A stretch of 64,000 nucleotides of DNA from Halichondria panicea. Taxonomy: Eukaryota; Porifera; Demospongiae; Suberitida; Halichondriidae. The stretch is taken from contig NC_087381.1 in the NCBI RefSeq assembly GCF_963675165.1, positions 5,519,378-5,583,377 of the forward strand. The letters run 5' to 3'. A program made the position numbers and the translations under genes. Positions 22,701-34,030 of this stretch are shown piece after piece. How positions within the stretch are numbered: position 1 is the first letter of the stretch; each line of letters starts with the position of its first letter. Under the pieces are notes generated by a model. That model searched no databases, was not told the DNA's origin, and was given only the letters and a program-made list of their open reading frames with translations.

Positions 22701-25700
22701 ATTAATCACCAAAATTTTAGTCTGCTCCAATAGTCTGGTTTTCCTAGAGCCTGTAAAGGTATGTGAACACTAAGCATATCATTGTGTAGGCAATGCTCTG
22801 CTCTATCACTTGGTACATTAATCACCAAAATTTTAGTCTGCTCCAATAGTCTGGTTTTCCTAGAGCCTGTCACAATTATATATACTAACTATCACATAAT
22901 GTTCACCTCTTGGTTGATAGCAGCTTCTGCTGCTACTTGCTCTACTATTGCAGTAACCAAGGTGATATGACTTGCAGTCAGATTTTGTGGTCTGGATGTG
23001 ATGTTGGCAATCTGATTGGATGTTTGCGTTGTCTTATTTGTTGAGAGTCCCTAGTAAAAACAGAATAGCATTTCAGTACAGTAAGTGGAAATGAAAAGGA
23101 ATTCAGCTAGCTTGTTCTAGTTGTATTTTTTGAAACAGTTAGCTACATATATATATAATTATATAGAATTAGTCCTGCAGTTGTTCAACAGATAATATTT
23201 ATTTCCTCAAACCACTTACTAGTGCAATCTCACACAATTCCCGGGATATGTCTGAAAGTGTAGTCTCACAGCTGCTGAGGTCAAGCTCATCCTTCCACAT
23301 ACCTCCCTCACTGATTGATCCAGAGCACTGTCTGCTGACATTCCCTGCAAACACATCCAATACTTCTACACATGGACAAGGGGACAGTGCAGTAGACCCT
23401 AGTGCCGTGTTGGGCCAAGAATGATTCTGGTATACCTCTGCTTTACAACCAGCTGTAAAAGTGTGTGCATTGTACAAGACACATACAAATAAATCCATTG
23501 CTCTATATATAAATGACACTAATGTAGCCGATGCTATAAGAGGAGTAAATAAAGCTGCTTGAACCAATGTACTGTGTACTACATGACCTTTGTAATCACT
23601 TAATTATCCCAAGGCACCAATTGACTTATATTATACGTTAATAAACATAAAAATTAATAATTACTATAAAACATCACGTTGTTTTTATTCCAAATAAAAT
23701 AACTTTTAATACCAAAAATGTTGTGGTAAAAACCTTATGAATGAGCCAAATCAACAGAAAATCCGTTGCAATCTACCAGTACTAATTTAGGTGTTACGAT
23801 TTATTATTGCGAATTGATTAACTCTCGCACATGCAGTTTACACATGTTTGATGCTCGCAAAGTAATACGGTAATTGTTATAACAAAAGTATCCACACACT
23901 CACTAGCTGCCACAAAAATCTTGTTGAGAACATTGAAAAAAATATGCATTTAGTATATTATAGTTAACTGTGTTAGGAGATTTACATATAATTATATTAC
24001 TATAGTTTGCTTTGTTATAATTATTGTTGTGCTTGTAATTTTTGACAATTAACCCACGCAGCCATTATATAGAAGCTTAAATGGAAACAGAAGTCTATTA
24101 CATATCTGATGGCTTGATGAATGATTTTCAAGGGATTTTCAAGGATAGAAGCATGTAAAAGTTGTAATAAGTGTTTTGCACTTTCTGTCAAAAAAAGGGG
24201 GTATTACAGTGGTGACTATAGTGTTATACGGTTGTTACAATCGTTACATGCATGCAGTAGTGACTGGTGTTACAGGTGTTACAGTGGTGACAGTTATATA
24301 TACAGTAAAAAACAAATTTGTTACATTAACATAAAACATGTTAAATAAAGTGTGAAAACACTATCAGCAAAAAAACATTTGCGAAAAATGTCCAGTCATG
24401 TGAATGATGTTGTAACAGATTGGAGTTATACTCGTGCCGAATTTTTGTTTCTACACTTTTTGGTCAATCTTAGCAACATTTCACATTGCATGCTATATAC
24501 AGGCTAATTATAATCAAGGTATGGGCACAAACATTATTTTAGTTACATAATCCTTACAGCCATTGTCAATGACAATCAGATCCAATGTGTCACGTGCCAG
24601 TAATCCCCTTGGTGGCGTTGTAGTAATACTTAGTTGCAATTGGGCAGTCTCCATGGGCTCTTGAGCAATACTGTCTACCCGATACGTAACAATGATTTCT
24701 TGATTCACACCCGGACGAACTGTGTATCTGTCGGAACTGATCTGAAAATCTATGCCCACACCTGCAAAAAATAAAGCTAAAATAATAGCCAAACAATTTT
24801 TTGGGAGAGATTTCATTAACACAAAGAAATTAGACGATTAGCCTCACTTGCAGTCCCATCATCAGCTACAAGGATGTCTCCTCTGATAAGGTTGGTAACC
24901 GAGTCAGGTCGTTTAATGTACCCAATACCAACCATATAGCCTTGTCCCCTTTCAACTGCTTCTAGCCTCTCTTCAAGAAATCCATACACTGTGGATATTG
25001 CAATTGGTAGAACGTTACTTGTACCATGATGTGCTCTGACACTAAGGAATATCCATTGAAATTCTCAGGATACTCCAGAGTACAAATCCCATGTACCCTG
25101 CTAGGGTGTACATTAATTCATATACCCTAGGGTACATTGGCTGTGGTCAGCCTGAAGCCCTCCTACCCTTTAAGGACCCTCTCTTTTAAAGAATACTATA
25201 CCGAGAAAAATTTTGTGAAAAGCAAAAAATGTGCGGGTGTCTGAAGTTGTAAATGTGGTTTGTCAAGTGCAAGCACACGCACACAAAATGTGCACAGTGC
25301 ATGCACGGCAGGGATCAAAGAGTGTTTACTACTACTCAGCTGTAAATGGTTGGATAACAGCTTCTAATTGCTTCTACTGGTATTCATAGTACAAGCTACC
25401 TATACCATGGATATCTGCGTGTGTATATATTGTTATTGTACTACCTCGTGCAGTTGTATGTTTTCCCTCGGACTGCACCCTCGGGGAATACATAGAACTG
25501 CCCTCGGTAGTACAAATCCGATACACCCTTGATATCTATGGTACAACTATTACATGTATGTTATTATTGTGGTTACCCCCTGTATGCAGGTCACCCTCTA
25601 TATATAATACAGCCAGATTAATGGGCCTCAAATTAAATACCTATATTGAGAGATTACATACCGATACAGTCGATGCATTGTCCCAGTAGGTTATAGGAGA

Positions 25701-27848
25701 GTCCGGCAGTGCTGAGACAACACTCTCTAACCTGAGCAGTAGCTGACTCGATCAAACTTACAGAAATGATGTCTCCGTTACACTCGACCTCACTATAGCA
25801 ACCAGTGATGGAACGAGGACCTTAAAAAAGAGCAATAACTATTTACTTGTATAACCAAGATATTTTTTAGTCTAACACGATAGTAAATAACGTATATCAG
25901 GGAATTTTCGTCAATACAAATTTTCCTACTAACTATAATAATTACCCACTTTATTTCGTATTAAAAAGTTTCACCCTACTCAAGGTGGTGACTATTGCGC
26001 ATTGTTGCATTTTGAGTGGGCAGATCAAAGGAAACACTGTGCCAGTATCTGCCATATGGCACAGGTCAAGCCTTGAACTGTGCCACTATCTAGATACTGG
26101 CATAGTATGGCTGAAGTTACGTAAAGCCCACCCTCCACCCAGTAACCTGAAACGGTCCCTTTTATAGTATAACACTGTTAACAGATTCAGTGGTAAGCAG
26201 AAAACGTTTTTCATGCGTCTGGTGCATTCCACAGCCACCACAAGTAGTTGAAACTAGTTGTCCTATAAAAGGAGTGATGTGTACACGGAAAAGAATGCAC
26301 AAGGAATGCAACAAATCAGTTGTTACACAGCTCACTCGTGCGCACATCGGATATATTGGCTCAGTAGTGCCTTTGATCTTGAGGCCTGCGGCCCTCGGGC
26401 CTAAGTCACTACTGAGCCAATATATCCCATGTGGCACTCGTGCATGTGTCACAACTATAACTTAATTTTCAGACGAATAATTAAACTAGCTACCAAAATG
26501 TGCACCGTACGAAAAATTTATAACTCGTATATACGGTAATTTGTAGAGATAGACTCACATTGTAAACATCTTCCTGCACTGTCTGTGTAAGCCACTCCCC
26601 CACCAGTAGCACAACACTCGCCACGACTCAGAGATTGGCTGGCATTAAAGCCATCAGTACAGCCAATGTTAGCCGAGCAAATCACATTTCCTGCATTTGA
26701 ATGGAGAGAAATCATAAATTTATTATGAAACTAATACTAGCTGGAGTCGAATGGATCAGCACAGCCAGCTATAGGGATATAGTCGAGCAAAGCATGCATA
26801 TTGACTACTAAGCACATTGCTCTACAAAGGATATTACTAGTTAAAAAATGAGTTAAAATTTTCTAAAAAGAGCACAGTCCCCTCTTTAATTCACATTTTT
26901 AATACTGTGAATCTTACCGGAGCACAGTTGACAGATATCGGCTCCTGTATTGAAGGACAAGAATCCCTCATCACAGCAGTCCTGACCTGCGACTCTTAAT
27001 GTTGGTCGTTCACTACTGCAACTGAAGTCTGCTGTACTGTAACATTCGACCTGACCCATACCTGTTCAATGCCAGAAAAATAATTATTGATGATACATAA
27101 TAGATTAACCTTAAAAAACCCAGGCCCGGAACAAAAGCCTAGATTGTGATTCACATCATGTAACAGCTGGTTGCTTGAGCCATATATACCTATTAATTAA
27201 TATACCCATGCAGTGATGATAAAATTATATTATACCACACTCAACGGCCGGCCAACTGCAATATATAAATCAGCCCATTTTTTGTGTACAACACATTTCC
27301 TACAAAGGTCACCTCTGTATAATGGCTAAAAGTTGGTTCCCAAATGTTTACGGTGAAAGAGGTTCTCAAAAACATGCACAGAGCCGAGCAAGCATTTGGA
27401 TAGCCAACTGTTCGTAAGTATTTTGCCAGTAGATCATTAAAAATGGAGTGTTCACAAGAAGGGCTGCTGGCTGGCAGTATATACCAGCCAGCACTGCAGC
27501 CCTTCTTGTGAACTCTGATCTCATTGCATGCAGTTTTGCCAGCTTTTTTCTGACTCTCAAACAGCTATATAGCGCTTTTAGTGCACAGCTAACTCATAAG
27601 TAGTCTCCTTCACAGGTCTTGAAGGAAAAAAGAGTGCATATATATATGGCCTGGGATCGAGGCTAAATAACACCCATGCACTGGAAGCAGCATGTCCTAC
27701 CATCAGTATAACTGAATACATTCCTGCATTTATATTATTGACACAACAGTCCTCACATTGTATTATTTATTAAAAAAAGCAGTGTCTTACCAGCAGTGGA
27801 ATTGAGCAAGAGGATCAATGTCAGTAGAAGTTGACTTGAAACTCCCAT
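16788..27848 (-). CDS. adhesion GPCR with three Cys-rich modules, HormR, GAIN, GPS and 7TM
   Basis: Sixteen exons splice into an open frame of 1009 residues: 27848-27791 (signal peptide MGVSSQLLLTLILLLNSTA), 27061-26918, 26690-26559, 25820-25662, 25063-24848, 24761-24558, 23452-23220, 23050-22907, 21433-21339, 21078-20571, 20519-20477, 18597-18494, 18416-18295, 18240-17972, 17849-17783 and 17319-16788. Exons 2-4 each hold one Cys-rich module. Exons 5-6 are a beta-rich region of unknown type, distantly Calx-beta-like. Exon 7 is a HormR-type module (SWPNTALGS, RQCSGS, GGMW). Exons 8-12 form the GAIN domain and GPS. Exons 13-16 give seven membrane helices, including the family-typical FFSWMAVEAVWLYLKL in TM3 and a Ser/Thr-rich tail. 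Such receptors sit in the plasma membrane and signal through G proteins or adhesion. The usual GPS cleavage residues are changed. Start and phases are consistent throughout; exon 5's acceptor is the least certain. Confidence 0.88.
19112..19280. repeat. three-unit tandem repeat in GPCR intron
   Basis: About 60-base units, each containing GTGCAACAGATGAGAAT and AACTTGGAAGACAGAGTA-like blocks, are repeated three times with small gaps. They lie in the intron between the two exons that make up the GPS region. Confidence 0.75.
22337..22873. mobile_element. TIR element with internal tandem duplication in GPCR intron
   Basis: GTGACAGGCTCTGGGAAAAC at the left end is the inverted repeat of GTTTTCCTAGAGCCTGTCAC at the right end. 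The right terminal 115 bases occur twice in tandem (about 22642-22755 and 22758-22872). No coding capacity. Confidence 0.8.
25405..25548. repeat. foldback hairpin in GPCR intron
   Basis: TACCATGGATATC.. GTACTACC near the left end pairs with GGTAGTAC.. GATATCTATGGTA at the right end, with a second paired block around CCCTCGG. An imperfect stem of roughly 60 bases with no coding potential. Confidence 0.65.
25985..26462. repeat. foldback element with TGTGCCA / ATATTGGCTCAGTAGTG stem
   Basis: The inner stem ATATATTGGCTCAGTAGTG (26350) pairs with CACTACTGAGCCAATATAT (26407). Outer blocks ACACTGTGCCAGTATCTGCC and TGTGCCACTATC are related. A much shorter derivative is at about 42055-42160 and another fragment at about 44217-44260, both beside or inside the chimeric GPCR gene. 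Confidence 0.7.
27451..27513. repeat. short hairpin TTCACAAGAAGGGCTGC
   Basis: Two inverted arms of about 30 bases (TTCACAAGAAGGGCTGC against GCAGCCCTTCTTGTGAA) meet with almost no loop, in the first GPCR intron. Probably the core of a non-autonomous element. Confidence 0.7.
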
Positions 27849-28921
27849 CCTGCATGCATGTGTTCTTTTTGACAATGATTGCTTTGGTTGTAAGGCCACA
27901 GTTATGCTCATTCCCATGCATCCTGTTTATATAAACAGGATGAGGGAGAGCGGTCATTATTCATCATTGTTGGTTTGACATGCACCATTTGCAGGTGAAA
28001 ATTAACAGAATGTCTGTTGATAGTTATTGTGTAATGTTTTATTAGTGTTTAAACAGTGTGTTTAAATAGTGTGTAAGTAGGAAATGTACCTATATCTAAC
28101 CACACCAGGAGTGTACGAATACATGCACTTGTGGTGTTGGATAGTGCATTTCCTACTTCACAGTTTATACAACAACAAGACTATATATAATAATAGTGTT
28201 TGTGACGTAGCTTAGTCAAATTAGTTTATGGCCTTGCGTATTTTGGTCAGTATAATTATGTCTATAGACGCCTATACTTGTCTCACATTTGCTCTAAATA
28301 TCGTGTGTATCATACTGGTGATTATATACATGTAGTATTACTGTTTAAAAGTACCACAGAGATCATAATGACAAACCTATAAAGCTGTGCGCGCATTTCT
28401 CTTTTAGTGTGAACTTGCCAACCTCACACTATAATGTTATACACTGTACTGTGTAACAGCAAAAACTCCTGGTAACAGTTATTCTGCATGTTTATTCACT
28501 GCATTACATATACATCTACATCCCTGTCGCACTGTTTGGAAGTACCACAGAGACTAAAATCATCAATAACAAACCTTATAGCTAAAGCTGCATTTCTCTT
28601 TTAGTATAATTATGATCATGCCGACCTCACACGAAATGTACAAACACATTCACTGTCAAAAGCTCCCTTTCTCTTTTGCAGGATCAGAATAGAATTATTA
28701 AACAAAAATTGTTTGATTTTTTGTCTATTTGTAAATCTTATCTGCATTGTTATGTTATTGTTGTATTCCATGATTGTGTTAACTTGTTTTTATTGACTCT
28801 GTTTAGCATACTAGATTTGAAGAAGCTAACAGAGATATATTTTGTATCACAATAAACATGAAATATACACAACATTAGGTGTTACTTTGCTTTAGCTCTT
28901 GGTATACACTCTTTAAATGTT
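27849..28921. other. upstream flank of minus-strand GPCR, no gene seen
   Basis: This should contain the GPCR promoter and 5' untranslated region. It also holds an imperfect hairpin (28078-28160) and two diverged tandem copies of a roughly 130-base segment (AGTACCACAGAGA.. CATTTCTCTTTTAG) at about 28348-28470 and 28540-28670. No coding exon recognised. Confidence 0.55.
28078..28160. other. imperfect hairpin, possible structured RNA or MITE core
   Basis: AAGTAGGAAATG at the left pairs with CATTTCCTACTT at the right, and TCTAACCACACCA pairs imperfectly with TGGTGTTGGATA further in. This gives an 80-base stem-loop with bulges. Size and shape allow a pre-microRNA or a small foldback element; nothing in the sequence decides between them. 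Confidence 0.4.
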
Positions 28922-31560
28922 TTATTGTCTTTTTACGTAGATGACTGGTGGACGTAACTGGAAATCATACAAGAGTATTGAGGATTTCGTGACTGAATCT
29001 TCCCACTCAATTCGCTTCTTCTTGTTTTCTGGATCCTGTCTTCTTGCCACTATCCATTTGCTGTTGTATTTCCCTTCCATCCAGACAATTCTATACCTCT
29101 GAATCTGAGATCGATCGAACTTGAGCAATCCATGGCTCGATGTTACTGCTTGGACAGCTTCTGGCTGCCAGCAACTGATCAATCTTGAGACCTGCTAAAT
29201 CCTGCACCTCCCTAACATCTGTCCGTGATTGCTTTCGGTAGGCCCCAGTGTACACCTGTATGACATCGAATTTGAAGGTAGATACCATGTGAAGCAAAGC
29301 AACCTAAATTTAGGAAGCCTGCTCAGTTAGGGATGGTATAATTTTTTTGTATGCACACATGTGACCTAAATTTAGGAATTGTGTGTATATACTTATGCAT
29401 TACGTATACCTAAGTTGAAGAATTATGCAAAGTGACCTAAATTTAGTATATTTAGGGAAGGTGCAATAGGTGTGCTGAACTGTCGTATAATTATTGCTTA
29501 CATTGCACTCTTCATTCTCTGCAGCAAATAGAGCTTGAAGCTGGGTATTCTGAGGCGCATCACAGCTCATATCTGCTGATCCTGAGGCTGGGAGTTGGGC
29601 CAGTTGACAAACTGTGTAATAATTATTAAAGTATAATGGTGTTACGTATATAATTCTGATTGAAATGAAAGTTTGCTCACCTTCTTGGAGATGTAGCAAG
29701 GGCCAGGGGGTAATTCCAAATTCAAATTGCTCCCACCAAATACGAGCATCATCAGAGATCCAAGACTAAAACTTTGGAATATCTATGTGTAGACGTGTGC
29801 GGCAGGTCTATCTTGTTGTCAGACAGGTGAACTCTATTTGGAATGCCACATGGAATCTCCTGCAGTAAACATTTTGCATGTAAAGTTGAGGTGTATTTTT
29901 GGTAAAGATCCTTACAGTAAAATGCACGAATCAGCGAAAATTAATACTCAAAATGTTACGCTATTATAGTGTAAAATCCAAATTTTTATGAGCGTAATAG
30001 GCACATTTTTCAAGAATTCAAGTATCGAATGGGTGTATTATCAGGGCCTAGAGAGCTGTACAATATAACGAACATCAGCGTCTGTAAAAAACCGCTATTA
30101 GCAACTGCATACACCCTAACACAAAGTGTGTTGCCATACATAATGTAGTATGCATGTGCTTGTACGGTATTTATTATGATCACTGACAAATCGTTATATA
30201 TTACATGCAGACTTACTTAGAAGTAGTTTCACTGCTACATCATTTCACTGCTACATCAGCATTGCACCAAGCATCACTGCTCCAATGCTGAAAATATATC
30301 ACAGCTTTCCCATCTTCTAAAAGAATTTGAAGCAATGTGGAAGAGAGTGACCGTTTAGTCCGTCAATACAAGGTTCCAGCCACGACCTCACATCAGAAAT
30401 AGTATTGAGTACCTCAACCGTTGGGGTAGGTTTGCTTGACTGTGTAATCTGCTTTTGGAGATCTGTACAATTATACATGCAATAATCATTATGTAAAAGC
30501 TGGTCAATGTCCTCATGGGTATATTTATGACCAACAGGTAGGAAGTTTACCAGCACCTATTATAGCACAATGTATACAGTGTCATATGCATGCATGGGCA
30601 ACCATGCATTGACAATGTGTGCATGAATGATTATAATTGTAGTCATTAGGGCAGGGCAGTGCATGCAGTTGCTATGTAATAATTATTACAATGCTATAAT
30701 AATGATACCTTAGTGAATATCTTCCGTTCTACCAACAATGCACAAAACCCCAGGAAGAACTTGTTTTGGTTTTCTTTTGTTGTATTGTCCAGTTGGATGT
30801 TCAGAACTGGTGGGAGATGATCTAAAGCAATCAAGGATTTGAGTAGCACATGAATTGTAACGTTGCAGTCATGAGGGAATTGCAGTATGTCAATGTAGAC
30901 GTGAGCTAACTTTCCATGAGGTGCATGCCCGGGTGTGTACTAGCACTCCAGTGACGTGTTCTGAGAGGAAGCAATCCCTGCACAGACTTTGAGATCTTTG
31001 CGAGGTGAGGAAGATTGGTCTTGTGCTGATCCATGCCATCAATGATGAGGGTAACACTGTGCTGTGGATTTGTTCTAGATTTCTCCCGATGACCATAATA
31101 CTTCCGCCTTCCTTGCCTGTCACCATAATAATAATAGCAAGATGGAATAAAATGCATAATTGTGAGTTACGTACATTTTATTGCTGTCTGACTAAAGGCA
31201 AAGAATTAATTGCGTGTAAATGTAATCTGTACTTGAATATAAGGTAAAGGCTTGCAGAGTCACTTACTGAACAATCTGTAGATGTTGATCATACTCCTCC
31301 TTAAATCCACTCTTCATTCTTTCCTGGTCAAACTTAGTGCAAATATCACACTTGCTGAAAGCGCTTTAATTTGCTGTAAATTGGTATAGTTGATATGGTT
31401 ATAGTATAATTATAGAATACTTACACTGGGAATGAGCACCTTCGAAAAATCTTCTTTCCAAAAGCGGTAAAAGGTAGAAACTTTTACAACTGGGATTCCT
31501 CCAGCCATGAGCTCCCTCTTCATCCTGAGGTACACATCGTACTTAGTGAGGAAATGAGGA
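28922..31560 (-). pseudogene. decayed DUF7869-type transposase-like gene
   Basis: Minus-strand pieces in order recall a family common in cnidarian and sponge genomes. They include FYRFWKEDF and SKCDICTKF (a CxxC pair) around 31270-31540, the block IIDGMDQHKTNLPH near 31040, HVYIDILQFPHDCN and LNIQLDNTTKENQNKFF between 30920 and 30740, FLPVGHKYTHEDIDQLL near 30530, and PHCFKFF at 30320. GT-AG borders are visible, for example the donor after the exon ending near 29500 and the acceptor before 29260. The reading frame changes at least twice near 30910-30970 and again near 29120, and stops intervene. I read it as a once-spliced transposase-related gene that has decayed. The family name is from memory of the motifs; the decay is seen directly. 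Confidence 0.6.
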
Positions 31561-31694
31561 AGGTGTATACGCGATCGATGTGAGGCATCTTATCTCCAAT
31601 GAGATTAAAGTATTGCCTCATCCAAGTCTCTCATCCAAGTATTCTTTGTGTTAATATAGCTTAGCTTGCTTAGCACTATTCTAAATCAGTTATA

Positions 31695-31808
31695 GGCCTC
31701 ATCCAACGGTCACTATGGGATTATGAGACCCTCAGGCCCTTAGTAGCGCCTTCGCTGCACTCGGGGGCGCTACAGCCTCAGGCCCTCGGGGTCTCATAAT
31801 CCCATAGA
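31695..31808. repeat. hairpin with CTATGGGATTATGAGA arms
   Basis: CACTATGGGATTATGAGACC.. GGCCC pairs with GGCCCTCGGGGTCTCATAATCCCATAG around a GC-rich centre. Related single copies occur at about 33888-34000 and 41041-41150, each after a GGCCTCGTCCAA-type lead. Confidence 0.75.
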
Positions 31809-31898
31809 AACCTTGGATTCATCCTATAACTATATATAGGCAATTTCCTTGAGCACAACTAGATCATTATTATATTGCATTGTCTCTCTTTATTATAG

Positions 31899-32161
31899 AT
31901 CAGCTTCTAACCGAGGAAGAAGTCATCACTGACACTACTATAAACCCCCCTGAAGTAGTAGTCACAGTCAATCTAAACACGGCCATAGTGGTACCAATTG
32001 TGGTGATCCTGCTCATTGTATGCTGTTGTATTCTAATACTCGTTGTCGTGTGTGGAGTGAAGGATCGTAAGAAAAAAAGTTGTCAATCCGATACTGAAAC
32101 GAGTGCGTTTTTGGATAAAAAAAAGATACGACTGACTGAGTACAATACTTGGATACTATAA
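31899..32161 (+). pseudogene. orphan transmembrane/tail exon of the receptor family
   Basis: After the acceptor TATTATAG, 263 bases encode a short acidic stalk (LTEEEVITDTTINPPE), a hydrophobic helix ([15 protein letters not shown]) and a basic tail with a stop at 32159-32161. It closely matches the last exon of receptor copy 2 (38762-39009), including the 5' flanking intron. No lysozyme-like, vWA or PPC-like exon precedes it on this strand; the space upstream is taken by the decayed transposase-like gene. It is most simply the 3' remnant of another tandem copy. Confidence 0.75.
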
Positions 32162-33269
32162 CAAGTGAAAAAGTAGTTAGCTAACATGAGAGTATTTTGA
32201 GCATTTTAGACTTTGTTCATTTGCATGCTGTTTTTGCTTCTTGAGTTTTCATATCAATTTCATGCTGCCAGCCCCTTTTTAATTCCTAACGAAGCGAGGC
32301 TCTAATCCAGGGCTGTAAGAAAATGTTTTATGGTGGAGGCACAAATAGAAATGGGGGCGAACTCCTGGGCAAGGCGGCTCTTGCGCTGGTGAAACTTAAT
32401 TTAATGTTCTCATAGTTGTTAACATAGTTTAGATACATAATTGCAGTATGAAAACCTGCCCCCCAGCCCCCTTGGTTATTACGGCCGAGTAATCAGGTCA
32501 CGTTGAGATTTTGGCAGTGCATGGACGTTATAACATTAGTGGCAGACACATTAGAACTTAGTGGCTCTGGTTGTTGCATTTACGTTACTTGAACAGTTTG
32601 ACTTCAAAGTTGGAGGACGTGTTAGCTATGGTATTGAGGACACTCTATGCAGTTCAATTTTACACCTCAGAAGCATTAAGTGTTCTGCTCATAATTATTA
32701 TATGCAATAAATTGACAATTCGTAACATTTTTACTGGCATCAGAGGGGTACAATTAGTATGATGGTAGAGAAGGGTCACCCGCCTCGGCCTATAGCTGGC
32801 ACAATTAACTGTGCGCATGGTTAAACAAAAACCGCCAACAAAATTAATGTTCAGGTATGATTATTTGATCAGTCTGCACAATTTCAAGGGTCAACTATCA
32901 ATTCATATTTTTGCATTTTAATTAACGAAAGGTATTCCTTTTGTTGAAATGGCCTATAGCGTCGAGAACAGGCTGCTTGTTACAGACAGAACGCCTGGTC
33001 AAGTTCCAATGTGGCAATTGGTATACCAGGAATTTCATGGACTGGTAATTAACAACCATAACGGGTCATGAAATCGTTATGATATAAACATTCCATGGAA
33101 TGGCTTATCAAAGGAGATCTGACAAGCATGGTGCAGCTCAAGCTCTTATTACTCTCTTCAAGAGTATATAGCTCTATATACAAGACCAAATCCAACTGAC
33201 CTGCACTGCACTGTGCGTCAATGGCATGCACCACCTATCTTTTCAAAATCCACCTCTGTGCATGTGTAT

Positions 33270-33453
33270 ACAGTGGAACCCCTCTATAACGGACACCTTT
33301 GGTGAACAATGTTTTGGCCTTTATACAGAGGTGGCCTTTGTTGAGAGGTTGTTTTGTATACAAACTGTTCATTTGGGACCTGGGTGCCTGGCCGTTATAT
33401 ATAGCAGCTGGCCTTTATTCGGAGGTAGTTGTTAACTGAGATTCCACTGTAGT
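33270..33453. mobile_element. MITE with CAGTGGAACCCCTCTATAAC end
   Basis: The left end TACAGTGGAACCCC and right end GAGATTCCACTGTA form short TIRs around about 180 non-coding bases with internal GGCCTTTAT.. repeats. The segment is absent from the duplicate at 39-41 kb, which supports it being an insertion. Confidence 0.7.
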
Positions 33454-33536
33454 ATAAAAAACGGCTTTTACATAAGTTTATTTGGTCAATATCACTTTTT
33501 CCATGACTTTTGTTGATATCTGTATTGTTTTTTCTT

Positions 33537-33655
33537 CCTCGTACGTCCCTCCCCTCCCCTGCTCTCAACAGGCAGGTGGGTAAACTGTCTTTCACATTCG
33601 TACAGTCCAGACTCCTATATCACTACGTTTAGATAAACTGAGCCGGTTCTTTGAT
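33537..33655 (+). pseudogene. fragment of the CSDE1 last exon and 3' UTR
   Basis: Bases 33537-33655 match 13340-13443 with few differences (CTCGTACGTNCCTCCCCTCC, then AACTGTCTTTCACATTCGTA). They cover the last codons, the stop region and the beginning of the 3' UTR of CSDE1. The stop codon context is altered (AACAGGCAGG against AACCGGTGAG). It lacks the rest of the gene, so it is a small duplicated or transposed fragment. Confidence 0.8.
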
Positions 33656-34030
33656 TATAGTTACACCGAAAAACAATAATTATAGTCTCAAAGTAGACTA
33701 TAATACCATTATTATACTGCAGAAAGAGTGGCCAGATTTTGTAGCCTTCAAATGGCTAGTTGAACAACATGTCATGTCGTCTCCTACACAGATGCGCTGT
33801 GCTTTCCAAGTTTTTTGTAAGTCTTCAAGCTCGCAAACCACGCTCATTGATCTTTCTCATTGCTTAGTTGTCCGGTATATATAGCCTCGTCCAATGGTCA
33901 CAATGGGATTTTGAGATCATCAGACCATTAGTTTATATAGCCCCCTCGCTACGTTCCATGTAATTTAAAGTATGTCTATGCTTCGGGTCTCAAATCCCTT
34001 AATTGGACTCATTGTTGGTGCATGCATTGG

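Larger units (their letters stand above)
32162..34030. repeat. segment duplicated again at 39010-41200
   Basis: The order of similar blocks is the same downstream of both transmembrane exons: CGAAGCGAGGCTC, GGGGCGAACTCCTGG, TTGGTTATTACGGCC, GCCTATAG.GTCGAGA.CAGGCTG, TTCCATGGAATGG, and AGAGTGGCCAGATTTTGTAGCC. It marks a segmental duplication that included the last receptor exon and about 2 kb of downstream sequence. No coding exon recognised. Confidence 0.8.
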
